Positions 21,431 to 34,378 of a DNA stretch of 64,000 nt are shown piece after piece; the stretch's first letter is position 1, and each line of letters opens with the position of its first letter. The position numbers and the translations under genes are program-made. The notes under the pieces are model-generated. The model was not told where the DNA came from, did not search any database, and was given only the letters and a program-made list of their open reading frames with translations. Source of the DNA: Phorcus lineatus (Eukaryota > Mollusca > Gastropoda > Trochida > Trochidae); NCBI GenBank assembly GCA_921293015.1, contig OV121091.1, positions 8,709,755-8,773,754 on the forward strand, written 5' to 3'.

Positions 21431-22679
21431 TGAAAAAAAACTAGGAGTATTTCAAGGTTTGTCTTTTTCAGATCATCATTCCAAGTTTGAATCTTTTTTT
21501 TAGTCGTTGATTATATTTTTTCACACGTTTAATCTGTAAATAAACGAGTGATTTCTCTTTGATCAAATATAAACTCGGTAATCGGGTTGGCATCAAGTTG
21601 GCTACTATTCAAGATGTAAAAGATCAGACATGTAGAACTGAAACTTTATTTTTACAAATCACAATCACTCCTGTAAACAAATATCTGACTCATATTCTGG
21701 GAAAGTTGTGCGTATCTGTCACTCATTGATTTCATTTTTAACGCTCATATTTGATTTACCCTTGCGCATCTCTGAAAAAGATGGTCTTTGACATGAATTT
21801 CCTATTTTTGAATATCAAAGAATACATATTCATCTTTCACCATGCAAATTAACAATATTTTTTTCCATGTATTTTGTTTATTGGTACACATCTCTTTAAC
21901 CTCTTTTGATCACTGTTGGAAGTAGGGATATATGAGTGAGCAGTGCTCACATGTTTTGTTATTCATAGATAAAAAGACATTGTGATTTGAATTTTAAAAA
22001 TTAGTAAAGAATAAGCCTTCAAAGTAAAGTTAGAATACATTCAACTTTGAAAGATAGAAATAGCAATGGTATTCAAAACCTATTTTGATATACAGTTGAT
22101 GTTTTCAGATGCTGGCTGTAAAAATTTCTAATGAAACTGAAATCACTTTAAACTCATCAATGGAAGTGTAAATTTGTTTCTTTTCAACATTTATTTAGTG
22201 TTATGTTTAAATTAGAAAACATTTTTAATGTAGAAATGAACATAAATCTTAAAAAGACCAGTTTCGAGACGTTTTGTGGATACATTTTGGGAAGGTTAAT
22301 GAAAAATAAAATGCTTCATGAAGAAATTACGAAGAGTTTGGGAAAGCCACATTTGCATATTCAATCCTAAGAGAAAAAACCCGACCGGCCCACCCCTGTG
22401 ATAAATCATCGGTCACTTATTCATTAATCAGTTTGTTAAGAGAGTTAAAAATTGTCACCAGCAAGATTGTTTTTCTAAACTGTGTGAATCTAAAATGTTA
22501 TCTCTCTATCAAGGTAGTAGGTATAAACAGCGCTTCTGGACCAACGTAAGTCGAAATACATTTTCTCATTAACCTCACATCAAAACTACTTACCTGTAAT
22601 AGTTATTGAGACAACATGCTTTACTCACCGCTAATCCAAAACCCCCATTTAAACCTACTACAAAAAAGTATTATTAATT
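21431..22679. other. Intronic stretch without recognised features
   Basis: AT-rich non-coding sequence. Nothing recognised up to the first hairpin of the array at 22680. Confidence 0.55.
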
Positions 22680-24077
22680 AAGGATTCAGCAAATTTTGCT
22701 GAATCCTTATTGTTATTGGCGTGTTTTATTATTAAGGATTCAGCAATTTTGCTGAATCCTTATTGTTATTGGCGTGTTTTATTATTATTATTATTATTAT
22801 TTTTCTTCCACCGATTTTGTCGCCGCGATTCAGCCAATACCGCTGAAGCTATTACAGCCAAACTCGACAGACTGATAGACCTTTATGAGACGAAGCCGCA
22901 ATAAGCTTTTGGGCTTAATCGGCTTAAGCGTTAAAGGCACAGTACGATCCAAAGTGCGAAAAATTAACATGGGAAAATTTTTCAAAATGCACTTAGAGAA
23001 TTGCAACTTTTTGCAAACGATGCACAGTAACAATTCAAGCAAAAAAGTAAATCGCGGCAAATTCGTAGCATCAGTAGTTTGGCCGCCATATTGCTTTAAT
23101 TAACTTTTAGAAATTTCCGGACCCCATGCATGTTTGAAAATCTTCTCCTCTGAAGATACATGCAATTGAGAGCTGAAACTCACGTATATCATAGCTGAAG
23201 GAATGGGGAGAAAATTCATCTTGGAAAATTTGCATTTTTCTGAATACTTTTTTTTCTGCAACCCTTCAAAGTCAGTCGATTTTGCTCGTTTGACCATGTT
23301 CAAGGGGCAATTACTCAAAAAGTTGGACTCACAATTGCACCATATTCACTGGAGTGTAAGATCACTTTGAACACTTTACACATCAATAAAAACATTGATC
23401 GCGAACAGTCAAATTCGTTCACAATAAACTATCAAAAATCGCAAAAATATGTTTAAAAATAATTAACATGGGCTATTTTTACAAAATGCACTTAGAGACC
23501 TAGAACTTGTTTTGACAGAAGCGTACTAACAGTATGAACAAAAAAGTCAATCATGACCATTTCATAAGTATTATAGTTTTTCCTAAATATCAACTTATTT
23601 GTTCCAGAAATTGCTTTCCATTATTCCACCGATTTTGTCGCCGCGATTTAGCCAAAACCGCTAAAGCTATTACAGCCAAACTCACCAGGTTGATAGAACT
23701 TCATGAGACAAAGCCACAATAAGCTTTTGGGCATAATCGGTTTAAGTGTTAAAGGCACAGTACGATCGAAAGTTCGAAAAATTAACATGGGAATTTTTTT
23801 CAAAATGCACTTAGAGACCTGTAACTTTATTCAAACTATAGACAATTACATCACGAGGAAAAAAGCAAATCACGGCGAATGCCTAAGTAGCATACTTTTT
23901 GCACATTATCAACTTCTTTGCAATAATCGCAATTTTCAGATAAAACATGCCGCTGAAGCTTAATGCATGCACCAATCTTGATGAAATTTTCAGTGAAGCT
24001 AGCTTACATCACTATCTTTGTACTGAATGTGCTTTTTATGCGCTGAATCCTTTTGTCGTCGCTTGCGACTATATTTA
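22680..24077 (+). repeat. Array unit alpha-1
   Basis: Two hairpin units (22680-22708, 22734-22761), core at 22811, second diverged core at 23628, end motif at 24040-24077. Closest relative is alpha-3: both share the reading GCAAACGATGCACAG and TAAATCGCGGCAAATT, absent from alpha-2. Confidence 0.85.
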
Positions 24078-25487
24078 TTATTAAGGATTCAGCAAATTTT
24101 GCTGAATCCTTATTGTTATTGGCGTGTTTTATTATTATTATTATTATTATTAAGGATTCAGCAATTTTGCTGAATCCTTATTGTTATTGGCGTGTTTTAT
24201 TATTATTTTTTTTTTTATTCCACCGATTTTGTCGCCGCGATTTAGCCAAAACCGCTCAAGCTATTAAAGCCAAACTTACCAGTCTTGTAGAGCTTCATGA
24301 GACAAAGCCGCAATAAGCTTTTGGGCTTAATCGGCTTAAGCGTTAAAGGCACAGTACCATCCAAAGTTCGAAAAATTAACATGGGAAAAATTTTCAAAAT
24401 GCACTTAGAGACTTGCAACTTTTTTTAAACGATGCACAGTAACATTGTAAGCAAAAAAGTCAACCATGGCAAATTCGTAGCATCAGCCGTTTGGCCGCCA
24501 TATTGCTTTAATTAACTTTTTGAAATTTACGGACCCCATGCATCTTTGAGAATCTTCTTCTCTGAAGATACTTGCATCTAAGAGCTGAAATTCATACTCA
24601 ATGTAGCTGAAGCATTGTAATTTTGAATTTATATTTTTCAAGGTCGTAACATTAAAACTTTTTTCTCAGCAACCCTTCAAAGTCGGGCGACATAGCTCAT
24701 TTAAGCATGTTCAAAGGAAGATAACTCTAAAAGTTAGACTCACAATTGCAATAGTTTTTTAGGAATGTAAGACCATTATGTTCACTTACAGAAACTGTTA
24801 AAACATTGATCGCGAACAGTCAATTTCGTTCACAATAAACGATCAAAAACAGCAAAAATATGGTTACAAAAAAATAACATGGGCAATTTTTTCAAAATGC
24901 ACTTAGAGACCTGAAACTTGTTTTGAATGAAGCGTAATAACAGTATCAACAAAAAAGTCAATCATGACGATTTCATAACTATTATAGTTTTTGCACAATA
25001 TCAACTTATTTGTTCCAGAAATTGCTTGTCATGATTCGACGATTCTTGTTAACACGATTCAGCCAAAACCGCTCAAGCTATTACAGCCAAAGTTACCAGT
25101 CTGATAGAACTGCATGAGACAAAGCCACAATAAGCTTTTGGGCTTAATCGGCTTAAGCGTTAAAGGCACAGTACGATCCAAATTTCGAAAAATTAACATG
25201 GGATTTTTTTTAAAAATGCACTTGGAGACCTGTAAGTTGTTTTAAACGATAGGCAATTACATCACGAGCAAAAAAGCAAATGACGGCAAATTCCTAAGTA
25301 GCATACTTTTTCCACATTATCAACTTCTTTGCAATAATCGCAATTTTCAGATAAAACATGCCGCTGAAGCTTAATGCATGCACCAATCTTCATGAAATTT
25401 TCAGAGAAGGTAGCTAACATCACTATCTTTGTACTGAATGTGCATTTTATGCGCTGAATCCTTTTGTCGTCGCTTGCGACTATATTT
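24078..25487 (+). repeat. Array unit beta-1
   Basis: Hairpins at 24083-24111 and 24152-24179, core at 24222, and a second core altered to CGACGATTCTTGTTAACACG at 25037. End motif at 25450-25487. Nearly the same as beta-2. Confidence 0.85.
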
Positions 25488-26780
25488 ATTATTATTATTA
25501 TTATTTTTCTTCCACCGATTTTGTCGCCGCGATTCAGCCAATACCGCTGAAGCTATTACAGCCAAACTCGACAGACTGATAGACCTTTATGAGACGAAGC
25601 CGCAATAAGCTTTTGGACTTAATCGGCTTAAGCGTTAAAGGCACAGTACCATCCAAAGTGCGAAAAATTAACATGGGAAAAATTTTCAAAATGCACTTAG
25701 AGACTTGCAACTTTTTTTAAACGATGCACAGTAACAATTCAAGCAAAAAAGTCAATCATGGCAAATTCGAAGCATGAGTACTTTGGCCGCCATATTGCTT
25801 TCATTAACTTTTAGAAATTTCCGTACCCCATGCATCTTTGAAAATCTTCTCCTCTGAAGATACATGCAATTGAGAGCTGAAACTCACGTATATCATAGCT
25901 GAAGGAATGGGGAGAAAATTCATCTTGGAAAATTTGCATTTTTGTTAATACTTTTTTTTCTGCAACCCTTCAAAGTCAGTCGATTTTGCTCGTTTGACCA
26001 TGTTCAAGGGGCAATTACTCAAAAAGTTAGACTCACAATTGCACCATATTCACCGGAGTGTAAGCTCACTTTGTACACTTTACAAATCAATAAAAACATT
26101 GATCGCGAACAGTCAAATTCGTTCACAATAAACGATCAAAAATCGCAAAAATATGTTTAAAAAAATTTAACATGGGCTATTTTTACAAAATGCACTTAGA
26201 GACCTAGAACTTGTTTTGAAAGAAGCGTACTAACAGTATGAACAAAAAAGTCAATCATGACCATTTCATAAGTATTATAGTTTTTGCTAAATATCAACTT
26301 ATTTGTTCCAGAAATTGCTTTCCATTATTCCACCGATTTTGTCGCCGCGATTTAGCCAAAACTGCTAAAGCTATTACAGCCAAACTCACCAGTTTGATAG
26401 AACTTCATGAGACAAAGCCACAATAAGCTTTTGGGCATAATCGATTTAAGCGTTAAAGGCACAGTACGATCGAAAGTTCAAAAAATTAACATGGGAATTT
26501 TTTTCAAAATGCACTTAGAGACCTGCAACTTGATTCAAACTATAGACAATTACATCACGAGGAAAAAAGCAAATCACGGCGAATGCCTAAGTAGCATACT
26601 TTTTGCACATTATCAACTTCTTTGCAATAATCGCAATTTTCAGATAAAACATGCCGCTGAAGCTTAATGCATGCACCAATCTTCATGAAATTTTCAGTGA
26701 AGCTAGCTAACATCAGTATCTTTGTACTGAATGTGCTTTTTATGCGCTGAATCCTTTCATCGTCGCTTGCGACTATATTT
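25488..26780 (+). repeat. Array unit alpha-2
   Basis: Begins with an ATT run, no hairpin. Cores at 25512 and 26330. The end motif has TTTCATCGTCGC rather than TTTTGTCGTCGC, a variant shared with alpha-3. Confidence 0.85.
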
Positions 26781-26879
26781 AAGGATTCAGCAGAAATGCT
26801 GAATCCTTATTGTTATTGGCGTGTTTTATTATTATTAAGGATTCAGCAGAAATGCTGAATCCTTATTGTTATTGGCGTG

Positions 26880-26910
<31 letters not shown>

Positions 26911-28462
26911 TTTTTTATTCCACCGATTTTGTGCGCACGATTCAGCCAATACCGCTGAAGCGATTACAGCCAAACTTGCCAGTCTTGTAGAGCTTCATGA
27001 GACAAAGCCACAATAAGCTTTTGGGCTTAATCGGCTTAAGCGTTAAAGGCACAGTAGCATCCAAAGTGCGAAAAATTAACATGGGAAAAATTTTCAAAAT
27101 GCACTTAGAGACTTGCAACTTTTTTTAAACGATGCACAGTAACAATGCAAGCAAAAAAGTCAATCATGGCAAATTCGTAGCATGAGTACTTTGGCCGCCA
27201 TATTGCTTTAATTAACTTTTTGAAATTTCCGGACCCCATGCATCTTTGAGAATCTTCTCCTCTGAAGATACATGCAATTAAGAGCTGAAACTCACATATA
27301 TCATAGCTAAAGGAATGGGGAGAAAATTCATTTTGGAAAATTTTCATTTTTCTGAATACTTTTTCTTCAGCAACCCTTCAAAGTTCGGCGACTTTGCTCG
27401 TTTTAGCATATTCAAGGGCAGATAACTCAAAAACCTACCCGTCGAACTTCATGAATTTTGCATGAGAGTTAGACGTGAACAAGGTCTTTAAGAATCAAGC
27501 ATAACATCGATCGCGAACAGTCATTTCAGTTCACAAGAGAGAGTCAAAGTTTGCATCATACTATATGTCAATTAAGTGCGTTAGCAAGGGTTAAATTGCA
27601 AACAGTTGAAGGAAAACATCAATATTGAAGAACGGTCAAGACGTGTGACATGTCCAAATGCAGGTACATGCGCTCTTGCGTGTGTGAAAGGGCAAAAGTT
27701 GACAGAAATACTCTACATTGCTCTTGTATCAAGATTCGTTACGTGCGTTAGCAAGGGTTAATTTGCAAAGTTGAAGGAAAACTGTCAAGATGTGCGACAT
27801 GGGGCAAACTTTGAGAGAAATACTCTCCCATGTCTCATAAACAAGCACGTAATTGACAGTCTGCAGAAGGACAAAATCGCTCTTTGAAGCAGAAGTCCGT
27901 ACGACTGGACGTATGGACAGCGTGCGCGAGATGACCAAATGCACACAAGTGCGTCAAGTACTGTCAAATTCTGATCAGGCAGACAGAGAAGCAAGCAAAA
28001 AAGCCTGCCTGACTGACCTGACCTGACTGACTGACATAGTCTTGATTATTTATATATAGTAAGACCCTCAACCTATGTACCAGCATTCGGGAACTATATT
28101 CCAGTGTCGGCAAACCACTTGATCACGCCAAAGGAAAACACTAGCCCTTTTTCAACTTTCAAACCTCTACTGCCTCCCCTCCACATACCCCTTACATTAT
28201 GATGTTCTTGCTTTCTTGCCTCAACTGCCAGCAGGCCGTGTACATCGAGTAAACCTCACTTCCGCTCCTATGTCTCGCTACGTACTGAAAACGTATACAA
28301 AACGTCATTTTGCTTCAGAATACGGCTAAATCAACTGCAGTGCACTAAAATTGTCTTCAAAACGCTATCTAAACTTGGAAAAGCACTTAGTTTGCCCCCA
28401 AGAGCCACGGTTGCTCATATTTTGCTGAATCCTGTCATTGTCGTCGCTTGCGACTATATTTA
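26781..28462 (+). repeat. Array unit gamma-1
   Basis: Two hairpins with the loop variant CAGAAATG (26781-26808, 26837-26864), one core at 26920 (altered to GTGCGCACG), then a unique ~1-kb tail from 27400 with GTGCGTTAGCAAGGGTTAA twice, a CTGA-rich patch at 28000-28035 and the end motif at 28430-28462. Confidence 0.85.
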
Positions 28463-30035
28463 TTATTATTATTATTATTTTTCTTCCACCGATTTTGTCG
28501 CCGCGATTCAGCCAATACCGCTGAAGCGATGACAGCCAAACTCGACAGACTGATAGACCTTCATGAGACGAAGCCGCAATAAGCTTTTGGGCTCAATCGG
28601 CTTAAGCGTTAAAGGCACAGTACGATCCAAAGTTCGAAAAATTAACATGGGAAAAATTTTCAAAATGCACTTAGAGACTTGCAACTTTTTTTAAACGATG
28701 CACAGTAACAATGCAAGCAAAAAAGTCAATCATGGCAAATTCGTAGCATGAGTACTTTGGCCGCCATATTGCTTTAATTAACTTTTTGAAATTTCCGGAC
28801 CCCATGCATCTTTGAGAATCTTCTCCTCTGAAGATACATGCAATTAAGAGCTGAAACTCACATATATCATAGCTAAAGGAATGGGGAGAAAATTCATTTT
28901 GGAAAATTTTCATTTTTCTGAATACTTTTTCTTCTGCAACCCTTCAAAGTTGGGCGACTTTGCTCGTTTTAGCATATTCAAGGGCAGATAACTCAAAAAC
29001 CTACCCGTCGAATTTAATGAATTTTGCATGAGAGGTAAACATGATCGAGGTCATTAAGAATCAAGAATAAAATGGATCGCGAACAGTCATTTCAGTTCAC
29101 ACGAGGGAGTCAAAGTTTGCATCATACTATATGTCAATTAAGTGCGTTAGCAAGGGTTAAATTGCAAACAATTGAAGGAAAACATCAATATTGAAGAACG
29201 GTCAAGACGTGTGACATGTCCAAATGCAGGTACATGCGCTCTTGCATGTGTGAAAGGGCAGAAGTTGACAGAAATACTCTACATTGCTCTTGTAGCAAGA
29301 TTCGCTGAGTGCGTTAGCAAGGGTTAATTTGAAAAGTTGAAGGAAAACACCCTTCCTGTCAAGACATGCGACATGGGGCAGAAGTTCGAAGAAATACTCT
29401 TCGATGTCTTATGAATTATCACGTAATTTACAGTCTAGAGAAGGCCGAAATGGCTTTATGCAGCAGAAGTCCGTACGACTGGACGTATGGACAGCGTGCG
29501 CGAGATGACCAAATGCACACAAGTGCGTCAAGTACTGTCAAAATCTGATCAGACAGGCAGAGAAGCGAGCAAAAAAGCCTGCCTGACTGAGCTGAGCTGA
29601 CTGACTGACATAGTCTTGATTATTTATATATGTAAAGATCCTCAACCTATGTACCAGCATTCGGGAACTATATTCCAGTGTCGGCAAAGCACCTGATCAC
29701 GCTGAAGGAAAACACTAACCCTTTTTCAACTTTCAAACCTCTACTGCCTCCCCTCCACATACCCCTTACATTATGATGTTCTTGCTTTCTTGCCTCAACT
29801 GCCAGCAGGCCGTGTACATCGAGTAAACCTCACTTCCGCTCCTATGTCTCGCTACGTACTGAAAACGTATACAAAACGTCATTTTGCTTCAGAATACGGC
29901 TAAATCAACTGCAGTGCACTAAAATTGTCTTCAAAACGCTATCTAAACTTGGAAAAGCACTTAGTTTGCCCCCAAGAGCCACGGATGCTCATATTTTGCT
30001 GAATCCTGTCATTGTCGTCGCTTGCGACTATATTT
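28463..30035 (+). repeat. Array unit gamma-2
   Basis: No hairpin at its start; core at 28487. Its sequence follows gamma-1 throughout, including identical translation over 80 codons (27347-27105 versus 28913-28671, minus strand). End motif at 30000-30035. Confidence 0.85.
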
Positions 30036-31371
30036 AAGGATTCAGCAATTTTGCTGAATCCTTATTGTTATTGGCGTGTTTTATTATTATTTTTTTTTTT
30101 ATTCCACCGATTTTGTCGCCGCGATTAAGCCAAAACCGCTAAAGCTATTAAAGCCAAACTTACCAGTCTTGTAGAGCTTCATGAGACAAAGCCGCAATAA
30201 GCTTTTGGGCTTAATTGGCTTAAGCGTTAAAGGCACAGTACCATCCAAAGTTCGAAAAATTAACATGGGAAAAATTTTTAAAATGCACTTAGAGACTTGC
30301 AACTTTTTTTAAACGATGCACAGTAACATTGTAAGCAAAAAAATCAATCATGGCAAATTCGTAGCATCAGCAGTTTGGCCGCCATATTGCTTTAATTAAC
30401 TTTTTGAAATTTACGGACCCCATGCATCTTTGAGAATCTTCTTCTCTGAAGATACTTGCATCTAAGAGCTGAAATTCATACTCAATGTAGCTGAAGCATT
30501 GTAATTTTGAATTTATATTTTTCAAGGTCCTAACATTAAAACTTTTTTCTCAGCAACCCTGCAAAGTCGGGCGACATAGCTCATATAAGCATGTTCAAGG
30601 GGCGATAACTCAAAAAGTTAGACTCACAATTGCAATATTTTTTCAGGAATGTAAGACCAGTATGTTCACTTACAGAAACTGTTAAAACATTGATCGCGAA
30701 CAGTCAATTTCGTTCACAATAAACGATCAAAAACAGCAAAAATATGGTTACAAAAAAATAACATGGGCAATTTTTTCAAAATGCACTTAGAGACCTGAAA
30801 CTTGTTTTGAATGAAGCGTAATAACAGTATGAACAAAAAAGTCAATCATGACGATTTCCTAACTATTATAGTTTTTGCACAATATCAACTTATTTGTTCC
30901 AGAAATTGCTTGTCATGATTCGACGATTCTTGTTAACACGATTCAGCCAAAACCGCTCAAGCTATTACAGCCAAAGTTACCAGTCTGATAGAACTGCATG
31001 AGATAAAGCCACAATAACCTTTTGGGCTTAATCGGCTTAAGCGTTAAAGGCACAGTACGATCCAAATTTCGAAAAATTAACATGGGATTTTTTTTCAAAA
31101 TGCATTTGGAGACCTGTAAGTTGTTTTAAACGATAGGCAATTACATCACGAGCAAAAAAGCAAATCACGGCGAATTCCTAAGTAGCATACTTTTTCCACA
31201 TTATCAACTTCTTTGCAATAATCGCAATTTTCAGATAAAACATGCCGCTGAAGCTTAATGCATGCACCAATCTTCATGAAATTTTCAGAGAAGGTAGCTA
31301 ACATCACTATCTTTGTACTGAATGTGCTTTTTATGCGCTGAATCCTTTTGTCGTCGCTTGCGACTATATTT
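30036..31371 (+). repeat. Array unit beta-2
   Basis: One hairpin (30036-30063), core at 30105, altered second core at 30919, end motif at 31335-31371. Nearly identical to beta-1. Confidence 0.85.
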
Positions 31372-32656
31372 ATTATTATTTTTCTTCCACCGATTTTGTC
31401 GCCGCGATTCAGCCAATACCGCTGAAGCTATTACAGCCAAACTCGACAGACTGATAGACCTTTATGAGACGAAGCCGCAATAAGCTTTTGGGCTTAATCG
31501 GCTTAAGCGTTAAAGGCACAGTACGATTCAAAGTTCGAAAAATTAACATGGGAAATTTTTTCAAAATGCACTTAGAGACTTGCAACTTTTTGCAAACGAT
31601 GCACAGTAACAATTCAAGCAAAAAAGTAAATCGCGGCAAATTCGTAGCATCAGTAGTTTGGCCGCCATATTGCTTTAATTAACTTTTAGAAATTTCCGGA
31701 CCCCATGCATGTTTGAAAATCTTCTCCTCTGAAGATACATGCAATTGAGAGCTGAAACTCACGTATATCATAGCTGAAGGAATGGGGAGAAAATTCATCT
31801 TGGAAAATTTGCATTTTTCTGAATACTTTTTTTTCTGCAACCCTTCAAAGTCAGTCGATTTTGCTCCTTTGACCATGTTCAAGGGGCAATTTCTCAAAAA
31901 GTTGGACTCACAATTGCACCATATTCACTGGAGTGTAAGATCACTTTGTACACTTTACAAATCAATAAAAACATTGATCGCGAACAGTCAAATTCGTTCA
32001 CAATAAACGATCAAAAATCGCAAAAATATGTTTAAAAATAATTAACATGGGCTATTTTTACAAAATGCACTTAGAGACCTAGAACTTGTTTTGAAAGAAG
32101 CGTACTAACAGTATGAACAAAAAAGTCAATCATGACCATTTCATAAGTATTATAGTTTTTGCTAAATATCAACTTATTTGTTCCAGAAATTGCTTTCCAT
32201 TATTCCACCAATTTTGTCGCCGCGATTTAGCCAAAACCGCTAAAGCTATTACAGCCAAACTCACCAGTTTGATAGAACTTCATGAGACAAAGCCACAATA
32301 AGCTTTTGGGTATAATCGGTTTAAGCGTTAAAGGCACAGTACGATCGAAAGTTCGAAAAATTAACATGGGAATTTTTTTTCAAAATGCACTTAGAGACCT
32401 GTAACTTGATTCAAACTATAGACAATTACATCACGAGGAAAAAAGCAATCACGGCGAATCCCTTAGTAGCATACTTTTTGCACATTATCAACTTCTTTGC
32501 AATAATCGCGATTTTCAGATAAAACATGCCGCTGAAGCTTAATGCATGCACCAATCTTCATGAAATTTTCAGTGAAGCTAGCTAACATCACTATCTTTGT
32601 ACTGAATGTGCTTTTTATGCGCTGAATCCTTTCATCGTCGCTTGCGACTATATTTA
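31372..32656 (+). repeat. Array unit alpha-3, right edge of the array
   Basis: Begins with a short ATT run, cores at 31390 and 32206, end motif at 32622-32656, after which sequence switches at once to the capsid-like gene. Confidence 0.85.
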
Positions 32657-34330
32657 CAATTATAATTATAGATAAGAGATTCAAACCTCCCGCTATCAAT
32701 ATTCAATTGGGCATCCATGATAACATATAAGTAAATATGTACTGGCCCAGCTGTTTCTGCTTCTTTGGTGATTGCAATTGTCATTCCTTCACTATCATTT
32801 TCAATTCCTCTTCCAGAGCCATGAAGTTAGTCATCATCAGTTGTTCTTAGATCGAGCCACAAAGCGTACTTGTCAGTTAAAAATTTACCTATACTTATAT
32901 CAGTCAGAAAAACATTTTTCATCACCATATTTCTTATTGGATGGCGTTTTATTCTTGAAAGTTTCTTAATCTCATCCCACAAATTATGCTTAGGCATATG
33001 TTGACTGTAAAGTTGATTTGGTACTCCTTCAATAGTCATTTGTATAGTTTTGATTTTAGGATTATAAAATGATTCAGTTATTCTGTCAAACCCAGCAGTA
33101 GGGGTTTTGAATAGCATCAAAACACCTTTAATCAATTTAGCAGGCACATTTATATTAATATTACACACTGAATCATTTTATAAGCTGCTATCATATGATG
33201 ACAAAGTATGCGGTCATAGTATATAGACAAGGGACTATTATATAAAGAATAGATTTCACGTGCCAAATCTGGTTCATAAACGTTGTCAAATTATAATGCT
33301 ATATTCTTAATTTCATATTTCATTTCATTATTCCCGATTATAACATGTTTATATTCATTAAATGTTAGTTCAAATTCTAATCTATCTCCCAAAGCAGCTC
33401 TCTAACAATTCAAAATCAAGAGGAATATAATACCCCCTTTACAACAAGCTGTCGAACTTTTCTCAGAACTGTCTGAGGACGAAATGGACGTAGTGGCAAC
33501 TGTTAACAAACTTTTTGAATTGGCTCTAGATTGGTCTAGTATAGAACGGATATGAACTGTCTAAGAACGGAATTGAACTGGTTGAAGACGTCCTGAAAAC
33601 GAGGCGAACTGGCAATACTCTCCAATCAAAGCGTGTTAGAAACTGCCTGAGGACGGGGTTAAGACTAGTAGATGAATGTGCTGAGAACTGTGTATGAACA
33701 AACTGGCGTCATATATGGATAAAATATAAACAATCGTTACTGTTTCCATCCCGTCCGAGGCCGTTTTGCTTTTAAGTTTGGACAGAGTAGTACGTAGTGA
33801 GAATCACCTTGGTGTAACTCAGGCATAAAAATCTGTTTCCTAGATTAGTTGCTTATGCTTTGTGTTCCACAACTGAATCATCTCCGTGAGCAGATCCCAC
33901 CTGCAAACGGGTTACATTTCGATTTATAGTTGTATCACAATCCTGATAGTGTAAATTCTTTCTTTCCTGTGTAGATCTCCAAAGATCCATATAAGTGTGA
34001 TATACATCATTGTCATCTATAGACAATACTTCATTATTATTAATTTTAACAGTGGTTTTTCTCTATTATAGCTCGGCCAATGTTTTGTACAATAGTACTA
34101 TCTTCATCTTTGGTACAATCTGATGTTAAGAATATATCAAAAGCCAAGCGGGCTGTTCCTGGAACGATTACATCCAGACTTCCAAGATTAGGAAAACAAA
34201 CCAACTATTGTTCATTTTGGCTGATAGTACTAGGGTTATCTGTAACACTTACAGAAGACCGGATTCCTTTGATAGCAAGATTCTCCCTAAGCTGTTGCAA
34301 TGGATTGAGTTTCTGACCATGATGCGACAT
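32657..34330 (-). pseudogene. Capsid-like protein of a virus-like mobile element, broken
   Basis: The minus strand starts at ATG 34330 (MSHHGQKLNPLQQL) and is readable in pieces to the array edge. A frame at 33168-32827 is open for 113 codons and ends at a stop after TTDDD, beyond which coding resumes (LHGSGRG, AQLNIDSGRF) up to 32657. Pieces with VIVPGTARLAFDI, LGDRLEFELTFNEYKHVI and VTIEG-like MTIEGVPNQLYSQHM look like a jelly-roll capsid protein of invertebrate Polinton-like elements, by memory of that family; no search was done. Several stops and shifts interrupt it and part of 33400-33720 does not read as coding. A structure-based or profile comparison would settle the identity. It is divergent from the plus-strand gene at 34379. 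Confidence 0.5.
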
Positions 34331-34378
34331 TTTATTTATTTTTTTTTTCTATTTAAACAGAAAATCTTCTTTAATTAA

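Larger units (their letters stand above)
22680..32656 (+). repeat. 10-kb array of seven related non-coding units (alpha-beta-alpha-gamma-gamma-beta-alpha)
   Basis: Each unit begins with a run of ATT or an AAGGATTCAGC hairpin, then a CCACCGATTTTGTCGCC core, and ends with a GAATCC-containing motif, a small GTCGC-TT-GCGAC hairpin and TATATTTA. Three unit types occur, all in the same orientation. Alpha and beta units each contain two diverged monomers of the core; gamma has one core plus a different ~1-kb tail. Units of one type are near-identical over hundreds of bases. Short frames such as those containing RRDLAKTA recur with the repeat and end at stops; I do not treat them as genes. The right edge abuts the capsid-like gene at 32657. 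Confidence 0.92.

Noticed and set aside
22710..32301. Recurring 60-90 residue frames in the array (for example with RRDLAKTAKAITAKL)
   Set aside because: They recur only because the units repeat, have stops at varying places, and the two monomers within a unit do not keep the frame.
22680..32656. CRISPR-like array
   Set aside because: Units are over 1 kb, not short repeats with unique spacers, and the genome is animal.
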